DNA of 64,000 nucleotides from Nocardioides jensenii JCM 1364 = NBRC 14755 (GCF_001552535.1 NZ_BCRJ01000004.1:146216-210215); one strand, 5' to 3'; positions 8,274 through 16,518 are shown, counted from the first letter of the stretch. The notes: a model not told the origin generated them from the sequence alone. Translations and numbers: made by a program.

Positions 8274-8924
8274 TCAGACGGCCCCGTGCTGATAGGCCCA
8301 CACCACGATGTGGAGACGGTCGCGCACGCCGAGCTTGCGGATCAGACTGCCGACGTGGGTCTTCACCGTCGACTCGGCGACGTAGAGCACGCCGGCGATC
8401 TCGGCGTTCGAGAAGCCGCGTGCGAGCAGGGCGAGCACCTCACGCTCGCGTGCCGTCAGTCCGTGGCGCTCCAGCGGGTCGCCACCTGGGCCCAGCGGGA
8501 CCCGGGCGGCGACCTCGTCGACGAGCGCACGGGTTGCTCGGGGCGAGACCACCGACCGGCCCGCGTGCACCTGTCGGATGGCCGCCACGATCTCGGTCGC
8601 CGGCGTGTCCTTCGTGAGGAATCCGGCCGCGCCGGCCGCCAACGACCGGAAGAGGTAGTCGTCCTCGTCGTAGGTGGTGAGGATGAGCGTGCGTACGCCG
8701 CCCCGGTGCCTGCGGATGCGGGAGCTCGCAGTGATGCCGTCGGTGGCCCCCATCCGGATGTCAAGCAGGGCCACGTCGACACGACGGGCCAGCGCCTGCG
8801 TGATCGCCTCGTCACCGTCGGCCACCGAGGCGACCACCTCCATGTCGTCCTGCAGGTCGATGACGGTCTCGAGGGCCGACCGGATCAGCTCCTGGTCGTC
8901 GGCCACCAGCACCTTGATCGTCAT
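8274..8924 (-). CDS. NarL/LuxR-type response regulator
   Basis: DNA-binding response regulator of 216 residues. The receiver domain (about 1-120) has the acidic pair D9-D10, phosphoacceptor D55 in LLDIRM, and the lysine in FLTKDTP. A LuxR-type HTH follows at about 150-210 (LTAREREVLALLARGFSNAE, then STVKTHVGSLIRKLGV). The start overlaps the stop of the upstream kinase gene as ATGA, so the pair is translationally coupled. The ABC transporter upstream in the same direction is a plausible target. Confidence 0.93.
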   Translation of the reverse strand: MTIKVLVADDQELIRSALETVIDLQDDMEVVASVADGDEAITQALARRVDVALLDIRMGATDGITASSRIRRHRGGVRTLILTTYDEDDYLFRSLAAGAAGFLTKDTPATEIVAAIRQVHAGRSVVSPRATRALVDEVAARVPLGPGGDPLERHGLTAREREVLALLARGFSNAEIAGVLYVAESTVKTHVGSLIRKLGVRDRLHIVVWAYQHGAV

Positions 8925-10129
8925 CGGACCGGCAACCTGACGACGAGGGTGGTGCCATCGGCTCCACTGGTGATGTCGAGACCGCCACCCAGCTGACGGG
9001 CACGCTCCCGCATGCCGACGAGCCCCAGCCCCGTCTGTCGTGCGTCTGTCACGAACCCCGGGCCGTCGTCGGTCACGGTGAGTCGCACGAGCCCGGGCAG
9101 GTGTTCCAGTCGCACGACGCAGCCCACCTCGGGCCCGCCGTGCTTGAGCGCATTGGTGACCGACTCCTGCACGATGCGGTACGCCGCCCGGGCAAGGTCG
9201 GTGGACACCGGCACGGGTTCGCCGATCACGTCGAGGGTCACCCTGAGCCCCTTCTCCTGCATGGATGTGACGAGTTTCGCCACGTCGGCCAGGGACTGCA
9301 CCGGTGCCGTGTCGAGCTGGCCGCCCTTGAGCACGGCCAAGGCCGTGCGGATCTCTCCCATGGCGTCCCGTCCGGTCTGCCGCACCGCCTCGAGCATCGG
9401 GCGAGCCCGGGCCGGATCGCGCTCCATCACCATCAGCGCGGCGTCCGACTGAGTGACCACCACGGCCAGGGAGTGCGCGACCACGTCGTGCACCTCGTGG
9501 GCGATGCGTTCGCGTTCCCGCGCCACTCCCTCGCGGACGGACTGTGCTCTGAGGGCGTCCGCCTGCCGGGCGCGCTCCTCCAGCGACTCGACGTACCGAC
9601 GTCGGGTCCGGTGATAGGCACCCATTGCCGCACTGAGTCCGATCGCCAACCCGGCCGCCGGCGCGAAGGCGAGGACGGCGCGCCAGTCGTCCTGCACGGG
9701 CTGGTCGAGCAGCATCCTGAGCAGGACCAGCACCAGCCCGGCCACCGAGACCACGAGTGGCACGACGGTACGCCGGGTCTCGGCGATCACCGAGTGGAGA
9801 TTCACCAGGTAGGCCAACGACAACGGAACCATTGCCACCGGGGCGCCCTCGGGCAGACTCGGCAGCGCCGTCAGGACGAGCATCGCCGTGCCGGAGCCCC
9901 AGAAGGTCCACCAGGGCCACTCCCGTCGGCCCGCGACACAACCGAGCAGCACCACCGACGCCACGGCGAACCCGGCCCACACCACGGCCGTCGAGCCGAT
10001 GACCAGGCCGATCGAGACCGGTGCCAGCACCGCAGCCAGGACGGCCGCGACGGTGAGGTCCACCAGCCGGCGGCGGCGCAGTGACGGGTTCATGGCGCTC
10101 ATCATTGCGGGAGCGTCGAACTCGCGCAT
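8921..10129 (-). CDS. Sensor histidine kinase (HisKA_3/NarX type)
   Basis: Membrane-bound kinase of 402 residues. Four to five hydrophobic segments lie between residues 24 and 170, with no large extracytoplasmic domain, as in intramembrane-sensing kinases. The dimerisation domain has AHEVHDVVAHS with the likely phospho-acceptor H214. The HATPase domain shows DDGPGF and a following GLGLVGMRER segment. The start is uncertain: ATGs at 10129, 10105, 10102 and 10093 are in frame without a clear ribosome site. It partners the regulator at 8274-8924. Confidence 0.9.
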   Translation of the reverse strand: MREFDAPAMMSAMNPSLRRRRLVDLTVAAVLAAVLAPVSIGLVIGSTAVVWAGFAVASVVLLGCVAGRREWPWWTFWGSGTAMLVLTALPSLPEGAPVAMVPLSLAYLVNLHSVIAETRRTVVPLVVSVAGLVLVLLRMLLDQPVQDDWRAVLAFAPAAGLAIGLSAAMGAYHRTRRRYVESLEERARQADALRAQSVREGVARERERIAHEVHDVVAHSLAVVVTQSDAALMVMERDPARARPMLEAVRQTGRDAMGEIRTALAVLKGGQLDTAPVQSLADVAKLVTSMQEKGLRVTLDVIGEPVPVSTDLARAAYRIVQESVTNALKHGGPEVGCVVRLEHLPGLVRLTVTDDGPGFVTDARQTGLGLVGMRERARQLGGGLDITSGADGTTLVVRLPVR

Positions 10130-10204
10130 CCACCAAGAGGTGGAGCCGCCTCCCCGGCAGCCCCCACACCAGCGGTTCGGATGTGACCCGGGCGCTGGGG
10201 TGGC

Positions 10205-10894
10205 CTACCGCCCGACAGGAACCCGCGCGAGCAGCCGACCGTCGCGACACTCCACCACCCGGTCGTGCCCCGTGAGGTGGCCGGTGTCGTGGGTGACCAG
10301 CACCGTGCCCACGTTGCGCTCGACCGTCATCCGGCGGATCAACGCCATCACCTCGGCGCCGCGCTCGTGGTCGAGTGCCGAGGTCGGCTCGTCGACGAGC
10401 AGCAGGGCCGGGGAGCCCATCAGCGCCCGGGCGATGTTGACCCGTTGGCGCTGGCCGCCGGAGAGCTGAGCCGGCAGTCGTGACTCCTGGCCGTCGAGCC
10501 CGACCGAGGCGAGCAGCGCCCGCGCCTCCACGATCGCCGACCGGCGTGACCGGCCGGCAAGCAGTGCCGTGACCGTCAGCTGGTCGAGGGCGCTGAGCGA
10601 GTCGATCAGGTTGGGTTGCTGGAAGACCAGGCCCACGTGGTCGCGACGCAACGCCGTACGCGCACTGCGGCCCAGCGTCCCGGTCTCGATGCCGTCGACC
10701 AGCACGCGGCCGGAATCGGGCGTGATCAGGGTGGCCGCCACCGCCAGCAGCGAGGACTTGCCGGAGCCGGAGGGACCGACCAGGGCCACCAGCTCGCCAC
10801 GGGCAACGGTGAGACCAGCTCGGTCGACGGCGATCAGCCGTGAGGCGCCGTCGGGGTAGGTCAAGGTCACATCGGTCATTTCCAGCGCATTCAT
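10205..10894 (-). CDS. ABC transporter ATP-binding protein (LolD/MacB type)
   Basis: ATPase of 229 residues, the usual length for the LolD/FtsE-like group. It has Walker A GPSGSGKSS, Q-loop FQQPNL, the canonical signature LSGGQRQRVNIARAL, Walker B LLLVDEPTSALD and H-loop VTHD. The start overlaps the stop of the permease gene as ATGA. Together they should form a MacB-like complex moving lipids, peptides or antibiotics, or acting mechanically rather than as a pump. Two-component genes on both sides suggest envelope-stress control. Confidence 0.92.
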   Translation of the reverse strand: MNALEMTDVTLTYPDGASRLIAVDRAGLTVARGELVALVGPSGSGKSSLLAVAATLITPDSGRVLVDGIETGTLGRSARTALRRDHVGLVFQQPNLIDSLSALDQLTVTALLAGRSRRSAIVEARALLASVGLDGQESRLPAQLSGGQRQRVNIARALMGSPALLLVDEPTSALDHERGAEVMALIRRMTVERNVGTVLVTHDTGHLTGHDRVVECRDGRLLARVPVGR

Positions 10895-11898
10895 CGGGCA
10901 CTCCCCAGGGCAGTCAGTGGATCGACGGAGGTGACACGGCGTACGGCGAGCGCGGCGCCGGCGAGACCCAACAGCACGAGGGCCACGAGAGGCAGTCCGA
11001 CGGTGGCCGCGTCGCTGACGAACGGAACGGCGTCACCCGCCAGCCCGCCAACCAACCAGACGACGGCGGCACCGAGGCCGACACCGGCGGTCAACAGCAG
11101 CAGTGCTTGGCCGAGGGCGTCACGGACCAGGAACGCCGTGGAGGCACCCAGGGCCTTGAGGACGGCGATGTCGCGCGAACGTTGCACGGTCCAGACCGTG
11201 AAGAACGCACCGACGACCAGCGCAGAGATCGCGAAGAGGAAGCCGCGGATCAGTTGCAGCGACCCGTTCTCGGAACTGAAGGCACCGATCCCGGAGAGCG
11301 AGTCGTCGAGCGTCACGTTCGTGTACCCATCGGGTGCCCGGGCGTTGTCGGTCGCCAGCACGGTCGCGGACTCCTCCGCACCCGTGATCGCCTGCCAGTC
11401 CGTGAGCGACAACCAGACGACCGGCACGTGCGAATACGACGCGTCGCCGCGAACCTGCGCGATCACGAGCGACTTCGTGCCGAGGCGCACATGGTCCCCC
11501 GCCACGAGGTCCAGCTCGGCGCCCAGCGGCTCGCTCAGCACGACGGACCCTTCACCGACGCCGGACGCGTCCGGGGCCAGTCCGGAGCCGGGCCGCACCC
11601 CCATCAGGGTGACCGGCTCCGTGTGGTCCGGGCCGCTGGCCCGGCTGGTCGCGACCCCCAGAGGGTCTCCGGCCAGGCTGCCGTCCGTGGGCACCCGGGA
11701 CGACGAGAAGTCGGGAGCGTCTCCGGAGAAGACCAGCCGCGACGTGTGCAGCCCGGTGATGGCCGAGGTGCTCTCGTCGGCCAGCCCGCGGGTCAATCCG
11801 CTGAGCAGCCCGACCAGCACGGCGATCAACATCACCACCCCGGCCATCAACGTGAAGCGACCCTTCGCGTGGACCAGGTCCCGCCATCCGACGTACAC
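10891..11898 (-). CDS. FtsX-like ABC permease
   Basis: Permease of 335 residues with MacB/FtsX topology: one N-terminal helix near residues 15-38, a long extracytoplasmic domain, then three C-terminal helices from about 205 (FAISALVVGAFFTVW onward). The GTG start at 11898 is chosen because AGGAG lies 7 nt upstream and the N-terminus VYVGWRDLVHAKGRF matches the usual amphipathic start of the family; an ATG at 11940 would add 14 residues. Only one permease gene is present, so the complex is probably a homodimer. Confidence 0.9.
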   Translation of the reverse strand: MYVGWRDLVHAKGRFTLMAGVVMLIAVLVGLLSGLTRGLADESTSAITGLHTSRLVFSGDAPDFSSSRVPTDGSLAGDPLGVATSRASGPDHTEPVTLMGVRPGSGLAPDASGVGEGSVVLSEPLGAELDLVAGDHVRLGTKSLVIAQVRGDASYSHVPVVWLSLTDWQAITGAEESATVLATDNARAPDGYTNVTLDDSLSGIGAFSSENGSLQLIRGFLFAISALVVGAFFTVWTVQRSRDIAVLKALGASTAFLVRDALGQALLLLTAGVGLGAAVVWLVGGLAGDAVPFVSDAATVGLPLVALVLLGLAGAALAVRRVTSVDPLTALGSAR

Positions 11899-12035
11899 CG
11901 TGTGACTCCTGACTCTCCGGGTCGTCCTTGCGACGACCACACCTCGAGTCTCGTGGTCGCCGGCGGGTCACACGTCGCCCGTGAGCACGCACCTCGCTCC
12001 ATCTTTTGATTGATGGCCGCGCCGCCGCTGATGCC

Positions 12036-12050
12036 TATGCTGGGCCGGTG
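12036..12050 (+). promoter_or_regulatory. Leaderless promoter of the second kinase gene
   Basis: TATGCT at 12036-12041 is a good actinobacterial -10 hexamer. It is followed by only 6 nt before the GTG at 12048, and there is no ribosome site. The transcript should begin at the start codon. Confidence 0.5.
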
Positions 12051-13121
12051 CCCTCCCCCCTGCGCCGCGCTCTTCCTCTGGTGCGGTTGGTCACCCATCT
12101 GCTGGTCGTTGCCCTGTTGATCGTCACCGCCGCCTCGGCCCTCACCGACAGGCCCGACGTCCCCGTCCTGCTGGTCACGGTCCTGCTCGCACTCGCCTAT
12201 GCCGCAGGGCTGAGCCTCGGTGACCGTCCCACCCTTCTTCGGGTCTGGGGCGCCGCGCTGTCGGTGCTCTGGGTCGTGCTGGTCGTGCTCACCCCGATGG
12301 GCGTCTGGCTCGCCTTCCCTCTGTTCTTCCTGGCCCTCAACGTGCTCCCCGCCCGGGTGGCGATCCCGGTCGTCGGCGGCCTGACCGTGGTCGCCGTCGT
12401 GGGCTTCGCGCACCATCGCGGTGCATGGGAGTTCGGCGCGGTCCTCGGGCCGGTGATCGGGGCCGGCGTTGCGATCGCCGTGGTGCTCGGTCTCCGGGCG
12501 GCCGACCAGGAGAGCGAACGTCGGGGGCAACTCGACGAGCGGGAACGGTTCTCCCGGGAGGTGCACGACACGCTGGCCCAGGGCCTGAGCAGCATTCACC
12601 TGCTCCTCGGGGCCGCCGAGCGCCACCTCGTCTCCCGTCCCGACCAGGCGGCCCCACTGATCGCCCAGGCCCGGGAGGTCGCCGCCTTGAACCTGGTGGA
12701 GGCACGGCGACTGGTCCGTTCCCTGGGACCCGCCGACCTCGCCGAACGCTCGCTGCCCGAGGCACTCGCCCGTCTGACCGCGCGAATCGAGGGCACCACC
12801 ACCTTCCGCGTCGACGGCGAACCACGCGCCCTGCCCGGTGGACACGACGTGGCGTTGTTGCGGGTCGCCCAGGAGACCGTGGCCAACGCGGTGCGTCATT
12901 CCGGAGCGGGTCACATCGCGCTCACACTCTCCTACCTCGACGACGAGGTGGCGCTCGACGTCGTCGACGACGGCAACGGCCTCGCCGTGGAGAACGGCGG
13001 GTTCGGGCTCGACTCCATGCGCACCCGCATCAGCGAGCTCGGCGGATCCTTCGCCCTCGAGTCCCGTCCCGGCCACGGCACAGCGCTGGCCGCCCGACTT
13101 CCCGCAGGGGACGACGCGTGA
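12048..13121 (+). CDS. Sensor histidine kinase (HisKA_3 type)
   Basis: Membrane kinase of 357 residues. The N-terminal 140 residues hold about five hydrophobic segments with short loops. The H-box is REVHDTLAQGLSSIHLLL and the HATPase domain carries DDGNGL followed by GFGLDSMRTR. The GTG at 12048 is chosen because TATGCT stands 6 nt before it; an upstream ATG at 12006 would add 14 residues. It overlaps the response regulator gene as GTGA and diverges from the FtsX-like ABC operon, which it may control. Confidence 0.9.
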   Translation: MPSPLRRALPLVRLVTHLLVVALLIVTAASALTDRPDVPVLLVTVLLALAYAAGLSLGDRPTLLRVWGAALSVLWVVLVVLTPMGVWLAFPLFFLALNVLPARVAIPVVGGLTVVAVVGFAHHRGAWEFGAVLGPVIGAGVAIAVVLGLRAADQESERRGQLDERERFSREVHDTLAQGLSSIHLLLGAAERHLVSRPDQAAPLIAQAREVAALNLVEARRLVRSLGPADLAERSLPEALARLTARIEGTTTFRVDGEPRALPGGHDVALLRVAQETVANAVRHSGAGHIALTLSYLDDEVALDVVDDGNGLAVENGGFGLDSMRTRISELGGSFALESRPGHGTALAARLPAGDDA

Positions 13122-13738
13122 TCCGGGTGATCCTGGTCGACGACCACCCCGTGGTCAGGGCCGGACTGGCGGCCGTGCTGGCCCTCGAGGACGATCTCGA
13201 CGTGGTGCGCCAGTTCGCCGTCGCCGACGAGGCGGTGTCGTTCTGTGCGGTCGACCCGGTGGACGTGGTGCTGATGGACCTCCAGTTCGGCGGCCGGGTC
13301 GACGGCATCGATGCCACGCGCCGCATCCGGGCCCTCCCCGATGCGCCCCAGGTGCTGGTGCTGACGACGTACGACGTGGAGAGTGACGTGCTCGCCGCCG
13401 TGGACGCGGGCGCGGTCGGCTACCTTCTCAAGGACGCCGATCCCGCAGCACTCGCCGCGGGGATCCGCGACGCCGCTCGCGGGGAGACCGTGCTCGCCCC
13501 GTCGATTGCTCAGCGGCTCGTACGACGAACGCTGCGGCCGGACACATCCCTGTCTGCCCGCGAGCTGGAAGTGCTCGAGCTGGTTGCGGCGGGACTGTCC
13601 AACCAACAGGTCGGCGAACGCCTCTTTCTCAGCCAGGCCACGGTGAAGTCCCATCTCGTGCACGTCTTCGGCAAGCTCGGCGTGGACTCCCGGACCTCGG
13701 CCGTCGCGACCGCCAGGAGCACCGGTCTGATCAGGTGA
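13118..13738 (+). CDS. NarL/LuxR-type response regulator
   Basis: DNA-binding regulator of 206 residues, partner of the kinase just upstream. The receiver domain has D8-D9 and phosphoacceptor D54 in LMDLQF, with the conserved lysine in YLLKDADP. The LuxR HTH is LSARELEVLELVAAGLSNQQ followed by ATVKSHLVHVFGKLGV. The GTG start overlaps the kinase stop codon. It is a second NarL-type system within 5 kb of the one at 8274-10129, with an ABC transporter between them. Confidence 0.92.
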   Translation: MIRVILVDDHPVVRAGLAAVLALEDDLDVVRQFAVADEAVSFCAVDPVDVVLMDLQFGGRVDGIDATRRIRALPDAPQVLVLTTYDVESDVLAAVDAGAVGYLLKDADPAALAAGIRDAARGETVLAPSIAQRLVRRTLRPDTSLSARELEVLELVAAGLSNQQVGERLFLSQATVKSHLVHVFGKLGVDSRTSAVATARSTGLIR

Positions 13739-13806
13739 GCCAGCCCTTCCCTAGGTTTGCCAATCCTTCAATGATTTGTCCCCGCCCAGTCCCTAGAGTT
13801 GAGGCC

Positions 13807-14319
13807 ATGAAGCTCACTGACACGCTCGAGAAGGCATTCAACGAACAGATCACCCTGGAGTTCGAGGCATCGCTGGTCTACCGCCAGCTCGCCATCGAGC
13901 TCGAGCTGAAGGACCTTCCCGGCATGGCCGCCTGGCTGCGGCACCAGGCCGACGAAGAGATCGTGCACGCCAACAAGTTCATCGACCACGTCGCCGACCG
14001 TGACAACCACCCGTGCATCGGTGCACTGAAGGCCCCGAAGGTCGAGGGCACCTCCGTGCTCGACGTGTTCCGGGCCGCCTATGCCCACGAGCAGAAGGTC
14101 TCCGAGAGCATCCGCGAGCTCTACCGTGCCGCCGAGCAGGAAGGTGATCTCGACTCCCGCCCACTTCTGAACTGGTTCCTCTCGGAGCAGATCGAGGAGG
14201 AGGCCACGGTCAGCGAGATCGTCGGCCGCGTCGAGCTGATCAACGAGGACGGCCCCGGTCTGCTCCGCCTCGACGAGGAGCTGGGCGCCCGCCCGACCAG
14301 GTCCACCGAGGCCACGTGA
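13807..14319 (+). CDS. Ferritin-like iron storage protein
   Basis: Non-haem ferritin of 170 residues, the standard length for bacterial ferritin (Ftn). It oxidises Fe(II) and stores it inside a 24-mer shell. Ferroxidase-type residues are visible in LEFEASLVYRQ and in DEEIVHANKF (the E-x2-H motif of helix B), with further glutamates in AYAHEQKV and LSEQIEEEATV. The ATG at 13807 follows TAGAGT (13794-13799) by 7 nt, so it is probably leaderless. A strong terminator follows 15 bp after the stop codon. Stress-related genes are nearby, but no iron regulator site was recognised. Confidence 0.92.
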   Translation: MKLTDTLEKAFNEQITLEFEASLVYRQLAIELELKDLPGMAAWLRHQADEEIVHANKFIDHVADRDNHPCIGALKAPKVEGTSVLDVFRAAYAHEQKVSESIRELYRAAEQEGDLDSRPLLNWFLSEQIEEEATVSEIVGRVELINEDGPGLLRLDEELGARPTRSTEAT

Positions 14320-14334
14320 CACAGCGCTCCACCC

Positions 14335-14376
14335 GAGAACGGCGCCGCACCCCACCAGGGGTGTGGCGCCGTTCTC
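14335..14376. terminator. Bidirectional terminator between ferritin and PPOX genes
   Basis: Long GC-rich hairpin with outer arms GAGAACGGCGCC and GGCGCCGTTCTC and a further GC-rich inner stem around an ACCA loop. It lies between two convergent genes. There is no long T-run. Confidence 0.8.
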
Positions 14377-14392
14377 GTTCAGTCTGGCTGGT

Positions 14393-14803
14393 TCAGCTCG
14401 CTTCCGGCGCCTTGCCCAGGACCCGGTTCAGCGTGATGCGCAGGGCCACCCGTTGCGGGTTCGGCCGGGGCACCTTGTAGCGGACCGCGTAGCGCTCCTC
14501 GGCCTCGCGCACCGACGCCTCGTCGCCGAGCACCTCCGCGACACCTTCGAGTGATGCCCAGTGCCGGCCGTCGATCTGGCACACCGCGACCGGCGCCCCC
14601 GCTCCCGCCGCCATCAGGTTGCGCGCCTTGACCGACGTGCGGCTGGTGATGCCCCAGGCACGGCCGGCGTCCGGATCGAGCACGATCCCCATCGGGGTGA
14701 CGTGCAGCGTGCCGTCGGGGCGCGGCGTGCTGACGGAGCAGAGGTGACGGGCCCGCCAGAACGCGAGGTAGGCCGGATCGCTGAGCAGTTCGAGTCGGGG
14801 CAT
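14393..14803 (-). CDS. PPOX-class F420-dependent enzyme
   Basis: Split-barrel flavin/deazaflavin-binding protein of 136 residues, resembling the actinobacterial F420-dependent PPOX family in length and in the strands LCSVSTPRPDGTLHVTPMGI and KARNLMA. The substrate is unknown; family members reduce biliverdin, quinones or other small molecules. It differs in sequence from the two PPOX proteins in the first 5 kb and is not a recent copy of them. GAGAAT lies 6 nt before the ATG on the minus strand, so the start may be leaderless. Confidence 0.85.
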   Translation of the reverse strand: MPRLELLSDPAYLAFWRARHLCSVSTPRPDGTLHVTPMGIVLDPDAGRAWGITSRTSVKARNLMAAGAGAPVAVCQIDGRHWASLEGVAEVLGDEASVREAEERYAVRYKVPRPNPQRVALRITLNRVLGKAPEAS

Positions 14804-14825
14804 GACCTCATTCTCCCCGAATTGC

Positions 14826-14863
14826 GAAGAACCCCCGCAGCCCGAAGGCTGCGGGGGTTCTTC
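14826..14863 (-). terminator. Terminator of the cold-shock gene
   Basis: Perfect 17-bp stem (GAAGAACCCCCGCAGCC paired with its complement) closed by a CGAA loop. It starts 13 bp downstream of the cold-shock stop codon. It could also stop transcription from the other side. Confidence 0.85.
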
Positions 14864-14875
14864 GAGTGAGAAGTC

Positions 14876-15076
14876 TCAGAGACCGCGCACGTTGGTCGCC
14901 TGGGGGCCCTTGGGACCCTGGGCAACCTCGAACTCGACCTTCTGGTTCTCTTCGAGGTTCTTGAAGCCGGTGCCCTGGATCTCCGAGTAGTGCACGAAGA
15001 CGTCGGGGCCCTCAGCCTGCTCGATGAAGCCGAAGCCCTTTTCGCCGTTGAACCACTTGACGGTTCCCTGTGTCAT
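14876..15076 (-). CDS. Cold-shock domain protein (CspA family)
   Basis: RNA chaperone of 66 residues, the typical CspA length. It starts [18 protein letters not shown] and carries the RNA-binding motifs KGFGFI (RNP1) and DVFVHYS (RNP2). A GGGAGC ribosome site lies upstream. The gene has a strong terminator and a non-coding upstream region of more than 300 bp, which could hold the long 5' leader common in cold-shock genes. Expected role: melting RNA structure and supporting translation at low temperature or in stationary phase. Confidence 0.96.
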   Translation of the reverse strand: MTQGTVKWFNGEKGFGFIEQAEGPDVFVHYSEIQGTGFKNLEENQKVEFEVAQGPKGPQATNVRGL

Positions 15077-15394
15077 GTTGCTGCTCCCTTCTGGAGCGTA
15101 AAGCGGGGCCCTGCATGATGCGAAAGTCCCAATAAACTGATGATGCGTTCTGCCCGGGGCGGATCGTTGTCCGCAACACACGGTCATTGACGCTGATTCG
15201 GTCGGGCACCGACAGAACAACGCGGCCCGACAAACGACAACGTTACGGGCATCGGGGGCGAATAGCGAATTTCGCCACGCACAAGTTCTGGCGTGTCGCA
15301 CATCACGCGAGGTGTAGGAGCCTCCCGTCCGGGGAACAACGTGTTCCATCGGCGGGCCCACGGGGGAGCTCACCGCAACGACAGGAGGAACACC
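15077..15394. other. 318-bp intergenic region between cspA-type gene and small membrane peptide
   Basis: No gene is visible. It should contain two divergent promoters and the leader of the cold-shock mRNA on the minus side. Two dyads can be seen: 15257-15276 with arms GGCGAA and TTCGCC, and 15333-15347 reading GGAACAACGTGTTCC, a perfect 6-3-6 inverted repeat 47 bp before the small gene. The latter may be an operator. Confidence 0.5.
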
Positions 15395-15505
15395 ATGCTC
15401 GTCTGGGCAACCATCATCGGCGGCATCGCCGTGCTCCACGCGATCGGCCTGCTGCTGCCGCAGGAAGAAGAGCCGCAGCCCCAGCCCATCCGCGTCCACG
15501 ACTGA
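15395..15505 (+). CDS. Small single-pass membrane peptide (36 residues)
   Basis: Peptide of 36 residues beginning [20 protein letters not shown]. One hydrophobic helix occupies about residues 2-22, followed by an acidic, proline-rich tail ([15 protein letters not shown]). A near-ideal AGGAGGA ribosome site precedes the ATG by 6 nt and a terminator follows, which supports a real gene despite its size. Function is unknown. It might modulate a membrane complex, as other small membrane proteins do, but nothing in the sequence identifies a partner. Confidence 0.65.
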   Translation: MLVWATIIGGIAVLHAIGLLLPQEEEPQPQPIRVHD

Positions 15506-15565
15506 CGACTCGCGGGTCCGTGCTGCCCGGCCTCGCAGCCTGATCCCACGCACCACCACGACAGG

Positions 15566-15590
15566 AGGCCCCGCCGTCGGCGGGGCCTTC
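15566..15590 (+). terminator. Terminator after the small membrane peptide gene
   Basis: Hairpin with 7-bp arms GGCCCCG and CGGGGCC around a 7-nt loop, 60 bp after the stop codon. It also lies just beyond the stop of the convergent peptidase gene at 15608, so it may serve both. Confidence 0.65.
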
Positions 15591-15607
15591 GTCACGTGCG
15601 CTGCGGG

Positions 15608-16201
15608 TCAGGGCGCCAGACCGTGCTCGGTGAGCGCCGTGTAGGGATCCACCGGCACGTCTGGAGTCGGACGCACCTCGAGGTGCAGGTGCGGGCCCGT
15701 GACATTGCCGGTGGCACCGACATAGCCGAGCAGCTCACCGGCCGCGAGCTGCTCCCCCACGCCCACGGTCAAGGTGTTCTGGTGGCAGTACCAGAGCTGG
15801 GTTCCGTCCGGAAGCTCCACGACGGTCTTGTTGCCGTAGGCGCCGTCCCATCCGGACTCGGTCACGACGCCGGCGGCCACGGAGCGGATCGGCGTACCGG
15901 TCGGTGCGGCGAAGTCCAGCCCTGTGTGCGTGGACGACCACAGGGAGCTGCTGGCCCCGAAGGTGCCGGTGAGGTGATAGCCGGAGACCGGGAGCACCCA
16001 GGCAGGCGGAAGCTCCTCGAGGGTGATCGGCTTGGCGACGGTCTTGGGCTGGGCCTCGACGTCGGTGTCGACTGAGGTCGCGGCGATCTGCTCCGGGCCG
16101 GCGTGGGCCTCGGAGGGGGCGGCCAGCGCGGTGGCGGCGAGCAGGACGCCGAGGGCGGCGGAACGCGCGACAGTGCGTCGCAGGGGCAAGCGTGAAGACA
16201 T
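15608..16201 (-). CDS. Secreted M23 family peptidase (LytM-like)
   Basis: Exported zinc metallopeptidase of 197 residues expected to cut peptidoglycan cross-links. A signal peptide is clear (RR, then AALGVLLAATALAAPSEAHA, cleavage near residue 34). The LytM core runs from about 70 to 190, with zinc/catalytic residues H92 and D96 in HTGLD and H171/H173 in HLHLE. All usual active-site residues appear present, so it should be active rather than an EnvC-like activator. The 317-bp upstream gap is described separately. Confidence 0.9.
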   Translation of the reverse strand: MSSRLPLRRTVARSAALGVLLAATALAAPSEAHAGPEQIAATSVDTDVEAQPKTVAKPITLEELPPAWVLPVSGYHLTGTFGASSSLWSSTHTGLDFAAPTGTPIRSVAAGVVTESGWDGAYGNKTVVELPDGTQLWYCHQNTLTVGVGEQLAAGELLGYVGATGNVTGPHLHLEVRPTPDVPVDPYTALTEHGLAP

Positions 16202-16518
16202 GGGTTCGTGGTGTCACTCGCCGATCGGGGCACGTCGTGGCGCCGCTGGACCTGCCCGGTGATTCGCGTTCGGTGACATGGACGGCTCCGGGTTGGGCAG
16301 TGTTCGGCGACCCGGGCCGGTGAGGCATGCTGCTTGCCAACTCCTGGAAGCAGCGGAGGTTCCAGTGGGCCATCCACGCCTCGCGCGGTTCAAATCCGGA
16401 CAAAGCGGCAGGTAACGCCCGTCACAGGATCTGCCGGGAACCACGCGTGACCCGACCCGAAATGGCGAGGCAGATCACAGCTCGGGCATCGCCTGACTGG
16501 GCCGACTAACCTGAGCGG
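16202..16518. other. 317-bp intergenic region upstream of the M23 peptidase
   Basis: No gene found. On the side of the peptidase leader there is a stem with arms CCGGGT (16289-16294) and ACCCGG (about 16311-16316), and a hairpin at 16329-16354 with arms GCTGCTT and AAGCAGC. Cell-wall hydrolase genes of actinobacteria often have long regulatory leaders, but I could not match a known riboswitch class. The right end (16507-16512, TAACCT) is the -10 of the gene at 16519. Confidence 0.45.

Noticed and set aside
8274..10901. Open frame of about 875 codons on the minus strand that would fuse the response regulator to a long upstream polypeptide
   Set aside because: Upstream of 8924 it runs in a different frame through the kinase and ABC ATPase genes and gives Arg/Gly/Pro-rich filler typical of a GC-rich shadow frame.
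15333..15347. GGAACAACGTGTTCC as a LexA (SOS) box
   Set aside because: Actinobacterial LexA boxes have GAAC and GTTC separated by 4 bp; here the spacer is 5 bp. It is kept only as an unassigned dyad.
16385..16400. GGTTCAAATCC, resembling the T-arm of a tRNA
   Set aside because: The flanking bases do not pair as a T-stem, and no acceptor stem, D-arm or anticodon arm could be built around it.
16202..16450. c-di-AMP (ydaO) riboswitch upstream of the M23 peptidase
   Set aside because: Isolated fragments look similar, but the conserved CAGCUAACC-type and GGGGUGAAUC-type segments are missing in the right order.
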